A program made the translations under genes and the position numbers. This document shows, one piece after another, positions 9,139 through 15,634 of a stretch of 21,595 nucleotides of DNA. Source of the DNA: a virus; the IMG/VR virus record IMGVR_UViG_3300042554_000910, positions 1 through 21,595 of that record. One strand, written 5' to 3'. The notes beneath the pieces were generated by a model. The model was not told where the DNA came from. It saw only the letters and a list, made by a program, of their open reading frames with translations, and made no database searches. Within the stretch, counting starts at the first letter, position 1. Each line of letters begins with the position of its first letter.

Positions 9139-10743
9139 ATGCCTGCAGTTACCAACAGTCTTTTCGATCGGCACAGCAAGCAGATCGAGGAGGTCATCAA
9201 CAAGAACGTCGACACCATTCTGCCGACGCTCGACGCCGCTTGGCGTGACACTATCGTTACTTCTCAGGGCGTTGGCCCTGCTAGTGCGCTCGGTAAGAAC
9301 ATGCGCATTCTGAAGCTCTATCGCGGCGGTCTGACCGGCGTGATCGACAACGCTGCCCAGTACAACGACTTTGTGCTGTACGGCGACCAGACGGCGCTTC
9401 TCGGTTCGGCTACCAACGACTCCAAGCTGTATCGGAATCGTCAGGTTGAGACTTGGCCGAACGCGCTGGAAGGCGCTTCGATCAACACCTACCGCCTTGG
9501 CATTGACATGCGGGCGATGGTGACCAACCTGGCCGTCACGATGGGCGAGATGCAGGCGGAGGCCACTCCGGCCTTCATCGGCGACGTGATTGCTCCGAAG
9601 CTCAAGGGCTTCGCGCAGAACCTGTCGCAGACCCTGTGTAACTACTGGTATGTCAGCCAGAACAACGGTTACGCCCTGGGTTCGTTCAACGCAGGCACTT
9701 ACAACTGGACTCAGGTGACCGCCAACTCGACGGGCACTCTGCCGTTCATTCCGAGCAACCTTGCGGTTGATCGGTTCTACGTGGGTCAGCGCGTGGATCT
9801 GTATACCGGTACGGCTGGCGTGCCAGCGAACGGTACCACGGATCGCCTGAATCGTGATACGTCCACTGGTGCCCGAGTGCCTGTTACCGTCAGCAAGGTT
9901 GACGAGCTGACCGGAACTGTGACCCTGTTCATTGACAACCGCTTCCGTGCGGATGGCAGCGCCATTGGTAACACGGCTTCCAGCTTCACGACGAGTGCGG
10001 CTAACAACGTCGTTGTGGTCCCTGCAAACCAGAAGGTCCAGGGTGGCAGCTCCTTCACCGGTATCGCTGGCATCAACAGCTGGATGAAGTTTGGTAGTGG
10101 TACTGATGACAACTTCCTGCTGGGTTCGGAGCGTGTGACTGGTGACGAAATCGACGTTACTGCTCACCCGGAGTTCAAGTCCTTCCGCGTTCAGAACGTC
10201 GGTGCACTTACGGAGCACAAGCTTCGCCAGTACGTCCGTCGCTTCCACGCTGCGAAGAACAAGTACGGTCAGTCGATCGACTGCCTCATCGCCAGCGATG
10301 GCGTGTGGCTGGCCTACGAGGCCCAGAAGATCGGCCAGTACACGCTGGAGCGCAGTGGCAAGCTCTCGTCGCTCAATAGTGAGGGTTCGGAGCAGGGCTT
10401 CAAGTTCACCTTTGAAGGCCGCACCTACAACGGCTACACCTCGACCTACATCGAGGATGGCGTTGTGTACGGTCTGAAGAAGGGTGGCAACAACTGGAAG
10501 CGCTACGTGCCGCCGGATCCGAAGGGCGTGCAGAAGTTCAGCGAGGCCGACAACTTTGTCCCCTTCAACTTCGTGGTCCCGGCTCTGACCGGCACCTCGT
10601 CGACGAAGTGGCCGCTGCTGTCGTCCACTGGCCAGCTGACCGAGGTCATGCAGATGCCGGGCATGCTGCGTATGCAGCTTGTGCCGGATCAGCCCACGGG
10701 CCTGAAGCTCGAGGGTGTGACCACGGATCGCGTCTGGATGTGA
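9139..10743 (+). CDS. Probable major capsid protein
   Basis: 534 residues directly after the scaffold gene and before a strong hairpin terminator region, the usual place for the major head subunit. It has a clear ribosome binding site (AAGGAA eight bases before the ATG), better than most genes here, consistent with high expression. The N-terminal part is helical (HSKQIEEVINKNVDTIL), the middle is rich in Thr, Asn, Gly and Val as in beta-rich shell domains, and the C-terminal part (MLRMQLVPDQPTGLKLEGV) is beta-like. An HK97-type fold is inferred from context rather than seen in a motif. The size is on the large side, so an extra surface domain is possible, perhaps in the Thr-rich region at about residues 190-320. 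No TGGGGGGA octamer is present. Confidence 0.8.
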   Translation: MPAVTNSLFDRHSKQIEEVINKNVDTILPTLDAAWRDTIVTSQGVGPASALGKNMRILKLYRGGLTGVIDNAAQYNDFVLYGDQTALLGSATNDSKLYRNRQVETWPNALEGASINTYRLGIDMRAMVTNLAVTMGEMQAEATPAFIGDVIAPKLKGFAQNLSQTLCNYWYVSQNNGYALGSFNAGTYNWTQVTANSTGTLPFIPSNLAVDRFYVGQRVDLYTGTAGVPANGTTDRLNRDTSTGARVPVTVSKVDELTGTVTLFIDNRFRADGSAIGNTASSFTTSAANNVVVVPANQKVQGGSSFTGIAGINSWMKFGSGTDDNFLLGSERVTGDEIDVTAHPEFKSFRVQNVGALTEHKLRQYVRRFHAAKNKYGQSIDCLIASDGVWLAYEAQKIGQYTLERSGKLSSLNSEGSEQGFKFTFEGRTYNGYTSTYIEDGVVYGLKKGGNNWKRYVPPDPKGVQKFSEADNFVPFNFVVPALTGTSSTKWPLLSSTGQLTEVMQMPGMLRMQLVPDQPTGLKLEGVTTDRVWM

Positions 10744-10751
10744 TCCTCCTG

Positions 10752-10771
10752 AAGGGGCCGCGGTGCCCCTT
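10752..10771 (+). terminator. Hairpin 1 after the capsid gene
   Basis: A perfect 7-bp stem, AAGGGGC (10752-10758) with GCCCCTT (10765-10771), closes a six-base loop. It begins nine bases after the capsid stop codon and has no T-run after it. With the second hairpin it probably attenuates transcription or protects the capsid mRNA 3' end. Confidence 0.45.
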
Positions 10772-10781
10772 GCGTCTCGAT

Positions 10782-10807
10782 GGGGGGTGGACTTCGGTCC
10801 ACCCCCC
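10782..10807 (+). terminator. Hairpin 2: 11-bp stem with UUCG loop
   Basis: GGGGGGTGGAC (10782-10792) pairs perfectly with GTCCACCCCCC (10797-10807) around TTCG, giving the very stable C(UUCG)G tetraloop. It lies between the capsid gene and the phosphoesterase gene. No U-tract follows (GCGGGCGCGG), so it may be a non-canonical terminator, a partial one, or an mRNA-stabilising structure; the next genes would otherwise need their own promoter. Confidence 0.65.
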
Positions 10808-10836
10808 GCGGGCGCGGAGGCTTAGCAGGAGACTAG

Positions 10837-11604
10837 ATGCCTACCCGCATAGCTGCTATCAGCTGTACTCACTCCCCATTCACTCCCCCCGACGTCCATC
10901 ACTGGCTGCTTGAGACCCTATCCGCTCTGGATGGGGTTACGCACTTTGTGCACCTCGGAGACATCTTCGAGGCCTCAGCCGCCTCCGTCCACCCGGACGA
11001 GCACGAACACACCCTTCTTGACGAGTACCGGCACGCTGCCGCCTTCCTCGCATCCCTGCGTGAGGTGCTCCCCCCACGTGTCCATTTCCACGCCATCATG
11101 GGGAACCACGACGATAATCTGAAATCCCAGGACCCCCGTCGCATCCCCAAGGCCCTGCGTGACGTGACCGACTTCATCCGTACGGAGCCCTTCGCTTCTG
11201 AGGCCAAGCACTGGCATTGGACCCCGTATCGCAAGGACAAGAAGGGTTGCCTCGAGATCGGCCCCGTGGTCCTGACCCATGGCTTTGACTGTGGCCAGTC
11301 CTCCGACGAGCTGGAGGCCCTGCAGTTCATGAACCTCACGGGTGGCGCAGCCCACCGCCTGTTCATCCGTGGCCATACCCACCGGCCTATTCCCCCCACT
11401 CAGTGCCACCGCACCCGGGCCATCCCCCTCCCGTACTGGTACATGAACGCCGGCACGTGCGGGCCCTTGTCGCCTTCGTGGATGAACCGCCGCGACACCT
11501 CCCAGTGGGGTGCTGCCATTGCCGTAGTCGATCTGGTTCGTGACCCCTCCCACAGGAATCGAGGACGCCAATGGGACGCACGCTTGATTCGCAAGGACGA
11601 TTGA
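10837..11604 (+). CDS. Calcineurin-like metallophosphoesterase
   Basis: 255 residues with the ordered motifs of the two-metal phosphoesterase superfamily: HLGDIFE (Asp 42), GNHDD (89-93), LTHG (His 148) and GHTH (179-182). The usual first motif DxH is CTH here (Cys 10, His 12), so a normally aspartate metal ligand is replaced. The family hydrolyses phosphodiesters or phosphomonoesters, often of nucleic acid or nucleotides; the substrate cannot be read from the sequence. Ribosome binding site AGGAG lies upstream of the ATG. It is the first gene after the double hairpin and overlaps the next gene by 34 bases. TCCCCCCA octamers are at 11069 and 11391. Confidence 0.88.
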   Translation: MPTRIAAISCTHSPFTPPDVHHWLLETLSALDGVTHFVHLGDIFEASAASVHPDEHEHTLLDEYRHAAAFLASLREVLPPRVHFHAIMGNHDDNLKSQDPRRIPKALRDVTDFIRTEPFASEAKHWHWTPYRKDKKGCLEIGPVVLTHGFDCGQSSDELEALQFMNLTGGAAHRLFIRGHTHRPIPPTQCHRTRAIPLPYWYMNAGTCGPLSPSWMNRRDTSQWGAAIAVVDLVRDPSHRNRGRQWDARLIRKDD

Positions 11605-11885
11605 TCTACCGGGTCAAGATTAACGGCCGCACCTGGCGCGTCTCCCTGTCTCCGCCCCGCAACATGGGTACCGATTGGGGCCGTTGCTGGGACAAGGACA
11701 AGCCAGGTCGCCACCCCCTCATTGAGGTCCGTCGATCCCTTGGCGAACGCAACCTGCTCGAAACTGTGATCCACGAGGTGCTACACGCAGCCCGCCCTGA
11801 GCTGGACGAGCCTGCTGTGGATGCCACTGCGCTCTCCATAGCCCGGGCTCTTTACCAGATGGGATGGCGACGTAAACTGGACTGA
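11571..11885 (+). CDS. Small HExxH putative zinc metallopeptidase
   Basis: 104 residues. HEVLH at residues 68-72 is a zincin HExxH motif, followed by acidic residues (PELDEPAVD, 76-84) that could supply a third ligand, and by a helix ending YQMGWR. From memory this matches small phage and planctomycete proteins with IHE.LH, DEEAV and ARxLY.LG(Y/W)R segments, of unproven function. It is far shorter than secreted peptidases and has no signal peptide, so an intracellular role such as protein processing is possible. A GAGG lies upstream of the ATG at 11571, inside the phosphoesterase gene, so translation is probably coupled. Confidence 0.75.
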   Translation: MGRTLDSQGRLIYRVKINGRTWRVSLSPPRNMGTDWGRCWDKDKPGRHPLIEVRRSLGERNLLETVIHEVLHAARPELDEPAVDATALSIARALYQMGWRRKLD

Positions 11886-11887
11886 CC

Positions 11888-12097
11888 ATGGACAACTTCA
11901 ACAAGCCCAACTACGACAAGATGGCCAAGACCAAGATGCCGAAGAAGCCCGCTGCGCCCGCTGGTAATGCTGCTTCAATCATCGCCATGCTCAAGAGGGT
12001 TCCACGCAAGACACGTGACGCAATCACGAACGCTCTTAAGACCATGAAACCAGAGGATCTGGACATGCTCGGCAAGCGCAAGTATCCAGGTGAGTGA
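11888..12097 (+). CDS. Small basic protein, unknown (69 aa)
   Basis: 69 residues, Lys/Pro/Ala/Met-rich, starting at ATG 11888 two bases after the previous stop. The N-terminal third (KMAKTKMPKKPAAPAG) is probably disordered; the rest is a basic helical segment (AMLKRVPRKTRDAITNALK). I do not recognise a family. It is the first of five consecutive tiny basic genes, and its stop overlaps the next ATG as TGATG. Confidence 0.65.
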   Translation: MDNFNKPNYDKMAKTKMPKKPAAPAGNAASIIAMLKRVPRKTRDAITNALKTMKPEDLDMLGKRKYPGE

Positions 12098-12345
12098 TGG
12101 CCAGCAGCAAGCCCAAGTTCGAGTTCAAGGCCAAGCACAAGAACCCCATGGGGGGACTTAGTGAACTTGGTCGCCGTGCCTACAACAAGGCTACGGGTGG
12201 CAACTTGAAGCGACCGCAGCCCGAGGGTGGATCTCGTCGCGACTCGTTCTGTGCCCGATCTGCGGGCCAGATGAAAATGTGGCCGAAGGCTGCAAAGGAC
12301 CCCAATAGCCGCCTTCGCAAGGCGCGCAGAGCTTGGAAGTGCTGA
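12097..12345 (+). CDS. Small basic protein resembling DUF6321
   Basis: 82 residues. The core (GGLSELGRRAYNKATGGNLK, then RRDSFCARSAGQM and KDPNSR, ending RRAWKC) matches the layout I remember for the phage family DUF6321: a GGLS..GR.YYN motif, a NLK.P segment, then SFCAR and a basic C-terminal helix ending in K-C. Two cysteines. Its function is unknown. ATG 12097 is chosen because it shares its A with the preceding stop (TGATG); an in-frame GTG at 12094 is an alternative. The gene contains a TGGGGGGA octamer at 12149, read ATG GGG GGA. Confidence 0.7.
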   Translation: MASSKPKFEFKAKHKNPMGGLSELGRRAYNKATGGNLKRPQPEGGSRRDSFCARSAGQMKMWPKAAKDPNSRLRKARRAWKC

Positions 12346-12346
12346 C

Positions 12347-12595
12347 ATGCCAAGAAAAAGAAAAAATAGTTTTCGGGTTCCAAGCAGTATGGAAATTGAA
12401 AAGGCCATGTTTCCAAAACGTGGTATTCCAAAAGAAGATCCGTTTTCGGGAGAATCCATTGGTTCTGAAAAACTCAAAGCCAAGCTTCGTGACGTTATGG
12501 GGAAAATGACCTTAAGAGATACATTGAAGTTGATTAATAGACTTCGTGAAGCTCGTGGTGGTGTAGATCTTGCTAACTACAAGTCAAAGTACTAA
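12347..12595 (+). CDS. Small unknown basic protein in AT-rich DNA (82 aa)
   Basis: 82 residues, starting at ATG 12347 just after the previous stop. The N-terminus is a Lys/Arg cluster (MPRKRKN); residues about 45-75 form a helical charged region (LRDVMGKMTLRDTLKLINRL). I do not recognise it. Codons use A and T at third positions (AAA, AAT, GAA, ATT) much more than the genes on either side, which suggests more recent acquisition. An A6 tract lies near the 5' end (12361-12366). Confidence 0.65.
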   Translation: MPRKRKNSFRVPSSMEIEKAMFPKRGIPKEDPFSGESIGSEKLKAKLRDVMGKMTLRDTLKLINRLREARGGVDLANYKSKY

Positions 12596-12597
12596 GG

Positions 12598-12987
12598 ATG
12601 CCGAAGGACGCCTGTTACAACAAGGTGATGGCGTCCTACGGGAAGTGGTCAGCCCGTGCGGCTCAGGCCACCGCCAAGTGCCGTAAGGCCAGCGGCAACG
12701 TCCGCAAGACGCAGGCTGGTGCCAACCTGAAGCGCTGGACTGCCGAGAAGTGGGTAGACACCCGCACTGGCAAGGCCTGTGGAGCGGGCGGTAGCAATGA
12801 GTACTGCCGGCCTTCCAAGCGTGTAAGCAGCAAGACCCCCGTCACGCGAGGTGAGATGAGCAGCTCCCAGCTGGCTTCCAAGAAGGCTGAGAAGTCTCGT
12901 GTTGGAATGCAAGGTGCGTTTGGCCGCAAGGTTTCACCCGTGCGAAAGAACCCCCTCAAGTCCATTGGAGGACTGTCCCGTGGCTAA
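12598..12987 (+). CDS. Small basic Cys-containing protein resembling DUF5872
   Basis: 129 residues. The first ~80 match a pattern I recall as DUF5872: MPKDACYNKV, then ARAAQATAKCRKASGNVRK, NLKRWTAEKW.D..TGK.CG and EYCRPSKRVSSKTP. Four cysteines are spaced as if for metal binding or disulfides. The C-terminal 45 residues are Ser/Lys-rich and probably flexible. The family occurs in phages and large viruses and has no known function. The ATG lies two bases after the preceding stop without a well-spaced ribosome binding site, so coupling is likely. Confidence 0.75.
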   Translation: MPKDACYNKVMASYGKWSARAAQATAKCRKASGNVRKTQAGANLKRWTAEKWVDTRTGKACGAGGSNEYCRPSKRVSSKTPVTRGEMSSSQLASKKAEKSRVGMQGAFGRKVSPVRKNPLKSIGGLSRG

Positions 12988-13147
12988 GAAGAATGGTAAG
13001 TGGATTCAGAAGGTTGCTGAGAGCATCAAGCGTCGTGGTACCGAGGGAGTCTGCACTGGCTCCAAGTTTGGTGGTCCTACCTGCAAGGCGGGTAGCCGTC
13101 GCTATAATCTGGCCAAGACGTTCAAGAAGATGGCCAGGAGCAAGTGA
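12980..13147 (+). CDS. Tiny basic Cys-containing protein (55 aa)
   Basis: Start chosen at GTG 12980, eight bases inside the end of the previous gene, because GGAGG lies about nine bases upstream and because protein-like sequence begins there (AKKNGKWIQKVAESIKRRG). An upstream frame-open extension to 12899 looks like shadow reading. The 55 residues include EGVCTGSKFGGPTCKAGSRR and YNLAKTFKKMAR, a layout I recall from other small phage proteins with unknown role. Very basic; two cysteines. The stop overlaps the next ATG as TGATG. Confidence 0.7.
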   Translation: MAKKNGKWIQKVAESIKRRGTEGVCTGSKFGGPTCKAGSRRYNLAKTFKKMARSK

Positions 13148-13704
13148 TGGACGAACCAGAGACCGCACCGCTTGACATCGAAATGATCTATGACCCGGTG
13201 GCCGAAGCCCATCACGAGGGCTTGGTCATCGACGCATCCCGGCACCGCATCATGGCGGATGGGGACTTCATCCTATGGGCCCGCCGGCACTACAAGCGGC
13301 CTACCCTGTTTGAGTACCACCACCTTGAATCCGACAACATCGTGCTGTGCGACTGGCTGATTCGTGGTCGGGTTGCACAGGAACTGGAATCGTACGCCTA
13401 TGGCAATCGACCCAGTCGGGAGTTTCTTGACAGCCGTATTATTCTGTGTGATGAGGCAGTTGCTTCCATCAAAAAGAAGTTACGACGTACTGCTGAGAAC
13501 CGACAGCGAATGCGAGATGAGGCCTTGGAGGAACGTAAGTACACTGCCCAACATCTACGTCGAAAGGGCTTGGACCGCGAGGCCCAAGCGATGGAGTGTG
13601 GCCAGTCTCCATTTACAGGCACCCTAGAGGGTGGCGAAGAACTGGCAGCCATGAAGGAGGACTTGGTAAACATGGCTCGTGGCCGTATCATCACACACGG
13701 CTAA
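13147..13704 (+). CDS. Unknown protein (185 aa)
   Basis: Starts at ATG 13147, sharing its A with the preceding stop; an in-frame GTG at 13144 is an alternative. The N-terminal half is mixed helix and strand with aromatic and His residues (DGDFILWARRHYKRPTLFEY); residues about 110-150 form a long charged, coiled-coil-like helix (KKKLRRTAENRQRMRDEALE). No catalytic motif is recognisable. It sits between the small basic genes and the putative tail-joining genes, so a structural or assembly role is possible. Confidence 0.7.
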   Translation: MDEPETAPLDIEMIYDPVAEAHHEGLVIDASRHRIMADGDFILWARRHYKRPTLFEYHHLESDNIVLCDWLIRGRVAQELESYAYGNRPSREFLDSRIILCDEAVASIKKKLRRTAENRQRMRDEALEERKYTAQHLRRKGLDREAQAMECGQSPFTGTLEGGEELAAMKEDLVNMARGRIITHG

Positions 13705-13718
13705 CGAAAGGACCTTCC

Positions 13719-14426
13719 ATGGGCTACTTTGGATCCGCATACGGCAGCAACTGGTCTGCAAACTCCCCCAGTGCTGGCAACATGATGTATGTGCCTAACC
13801 AGTATGGTGGCTACTCCACACTGGCAGCAGGAACTCCTGACTACCGTCAAGCAAGTTACGCCATGAACTCCATGCGGAACATGATGGGTGGTGGGGGTGG
13901 ATCCGGTATGAGCAGTGGGTACAACCCAATGGGATCTCTTTCATCTCTCACTCCCACCTCCACGGGTGGCAGCAACACAGGTGGAGGTAACACGGGTGGC
14001 GGTGCGCCCAGTCCTCTTTCCTACATGTCTGGTCTCTTCTCTCAGTATGGCGCTGGTGGTTCCGGATCCAATATGGGTATGAGTGGTGGTATGGGTTCAG
14101 CCATGGGTGGTGGCATGGCTGGTGGTGGCCGTGCAGTATACGGCCCAATGTCTTTTCACCCTGGCAAGGTCGCTGCTACCAAGGAGCAGCAGGAACAGTG
14201 GATGCGCCCCACAATGCTTGCTGATGGGTATGCCGAGTGGAAGGGTCAAAAGCGCGACTTGGCCGATCCAAATTTCCAAAGGGTGGCCGCCGGCACTTCC
14301 ATTCCCTTTACAACTAGAACCCGGGATGCTAGTGGACTTTGGAGCTCAACCACCCAGAAGAGGAATCTTCTGGATTACCTCAAGGAACTTTCCTTGGGTC
14401 AGAACACTCAGCCAACTACCCCGTAA
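13719..14426 (+). CDS. Gly/Met/Ser-rich probable virion protein (235 aa)
   Basis: Start set at ATG 13719 because AAAGGA precedes it and because the frame upstream overlaps the previous gene. Residues about 1-165 are low complexity: Tyr/Asn/Gly/Ser, then near-repeats such as GGSNTGGGNTGGG and Met-Gly runs (MGMSGGMGSAMGGGMAGGG). The last 70 residues look folded (HPGKVAATKEQQEQWMRPTM). Such a flexible Gly-rich stretch joined to a small anchor domain suits a virion decoration, fibre linker or internal protein; this is inference. It lies three bases before the adaptor-like gene. Confidence 0.65.
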   Translation: MGYFGSAYGSNWSANSPSAGNMMYVPNQYGGYSTLAAGTPDYRQASYAMNSMRNMMGGGGGSGMSSGYNPMGSLSSLTPTSTGGSNTGGGNTGGGAPSPLSYMSGLFSQYGAGGSGSNMGMSGGMGSAMGGGMAGGGRAVYGPMSFHPGKVAATKEQQEQWMRPTMLADGYAEWKGQKRDLADPNFQRVAAGTSIPFTTRTRDASGLWSSTTQKRNLLDYLKELSLGQNTQPTTP

Positions 14427-14429
14427 GCT

Positions 14430-15353
14430 ATGGACTCTACTCGTTCGTTCTTGAAAACAGTCATTGAACGCGTGCGAGGTTACCTCGACGACGCGGACTT
14501 TGACGCCAAGTACACGGACCAGTTCCTTGTCCAGCATGTGGTGATGCCATCCCTTGTGGATGTGTGGTCTCGCTGCTCCCTCAACGCCGACAACCCGGTG
14601 ATGCTCTCCTTTGATGTCACTCTTGCAAATGACCAAGAGTGCTACGTCATCCCCCCATGTGTTGGTGAGGTCCACGAGATCGTTCAGTTCACTGGCACCA
14701 ATGGTACGCAGACTAGTGATGGTGTCCCCACTTCCGACTTGTACCCACGCCACCGAATGAGCGTGGGGGGACAAAACTGGGCCCTTGAGGGGAACATGCT
14801 CTGCTTCCGTCCGTTCCCCCAGAACCTCAGTGGAAATACCACTTGGACTATTCGTTACACCACCAATGGCGACATGTCCCCCCACTATCACGACAGTACG
14901 GTGACCAACGCCGGAAGTTTGAATGCTGGCAAGACAGAGTTCACGTTCTCGACTTCTCCAAGTTTGGGCCTGCTGGACAAGCGGGAGAATGCCTATGCCG
15001 GCCAGGTGCTGCGCATTCTGGATGGGGATGTGTTTGAAGAACGTGTGATTGCGTCGTACAACCCAGCTACTCGTGTGGCAACGCTCAAGAGGCCTTTCTC
15101 GACTCCAACTGCTGGCGCACATTTGTATGAAGTATGCCCAGCCCAGTCTCAGGGACTTGTTGAAGCTGTGTCGCTCGCTTGCTCTCTCAAGCTTGGCGCG
15201 TGGCGAAAGATCTCTGCTGCCCACGCACAGATGCTGCAGCTACAGTATCGGTCAGCCATCAAGACGATTGGCGACAACCTGTCCAACATGCAGATGCGTA
15301 CTGGCAAGGGGTGGGCCAAAGACACCCGGGACAGTCCTGGTTGGTACCCATGA
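14430..15353 (+). CDS. Candidate head-to-tail adaptor (gp11-like)
   Basis: 307 residues. The N-terminal part is helical (FLKTVIERVRGYLDDADFD and LVQHVVMPSLVDVWSRC), the middle is beta-rich (ECYVIPPCVGEVHEIVQF, TTWTIRYTT), and the C-terminus returns to helix (KISAAHAQMLQLQYRSAIK). A helical bundle with an inserted beta domain is the plan of the podovirus adaptor that attaches to the portal (T7 gp11, P22 gp4). Location among tail genes and the predicted nozzle 3 kb downstream agree. The assignment rests on layout and size, not on a signature motif. It ends as ATGA with the next gene. Three octamers fall within it (14650, 14764, 14877), the densest cluster in the window. Confidence 0.55.
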   Translation: MDSTRSFLKTVIERVRGYLDDADFDAKYTDQFLVQHVVMPSLVDVWSRCSLNADNPVMLSFDVTLANDQECYVIPPCVGEVHEIVQFTGTNGTQTSDGVPTSDLYPRHRMSVGGQNWALEGNMLCFRPFPQNLSGNTTWTIRYTTNGDMSPHYHDSTVTNAGSLNAGKTEFTFSTSPSLGLLDKRENAYAGQVLRILDGDVFEERVIASYNPATRVATLKRPFSTPTAGAHLYEVCPAQSQGLVEAVSLACSLKLGAWRKISAAHAQMLQLQYRSAIKTIGDNLSNMQMRTGKGWAKDTRDSPGWYP

Positions 15354-15634
15354 GTCTGTGGTATCAGCCAACCCCGTTTGGGTCTAACCCGGTTGAGACT
15401 CGTCGTTGGGGGTTTAGTTCTATGACCAATCCAGTTCGCTCCCCCTTCACACAGGGCGCAGAAGGTTCGGGTCCCCGAAGTGCGAATGCCATGTATGGCC
15501 TGATGCCAGACCACACCCCGGGTTACGGTGGAGAGAGCGACGAGTTCATGAGCAGCACCTTGATTCCATCTTGGATAGCTGGCGGTGGCGGTCGAAATCC
15601 CTTTGCAGGCATCCAGTTTACAGACTGTAGCTAA
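15350..15634 (+). CDS. Small Pro/Gly-rich unknown protein (94 aa)
   Basis: Starts at ATG 15350, overlapping the previous stop as ATGA, and ends as TAATG with the next gene. 94 residues, rich in Pro, Gly, Ser, Phe and Trp (WYQPTPFGSNPVETRRWGFS), with a Gly run near the end (AGGGGRNPFAG). No family recognised. The aromatic and Pro/Gly composition suggests an extended virion peptide rather than an enzyme. Confidence 0.6.
   Translation: MSLWYQPTPFGSNPVETRRWGFSSMTNPVRSPFTQGAEGSGPRSANAMYGLMPDHTPGYGGESDEFMSSTLIPSWIAGGGGRNPFAGIQFTDCS

Noticed and set aside
9121-10248. Long open frame on the minus strand (375 codons) opposite the capsid gene
   Set aside because: It mirrors the codon pattern of the + strand capsid gene, has no matching neighbours on the minus strand, and all well-supported genes here are on the + strand. 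Similar minus-strand frames at 7240-8160, 14346-15224 and 4868-5518 were rejected for the same reason.
12355-12368. A-rich tract near the start of the AT-rich gene as a -1 slippery site
   Set aside because: The open frame continues normally past it to 12595 and no alternative frame with protein-like sequence begins there; it is explained by Lys/Asn codons in AT-rich DNA.
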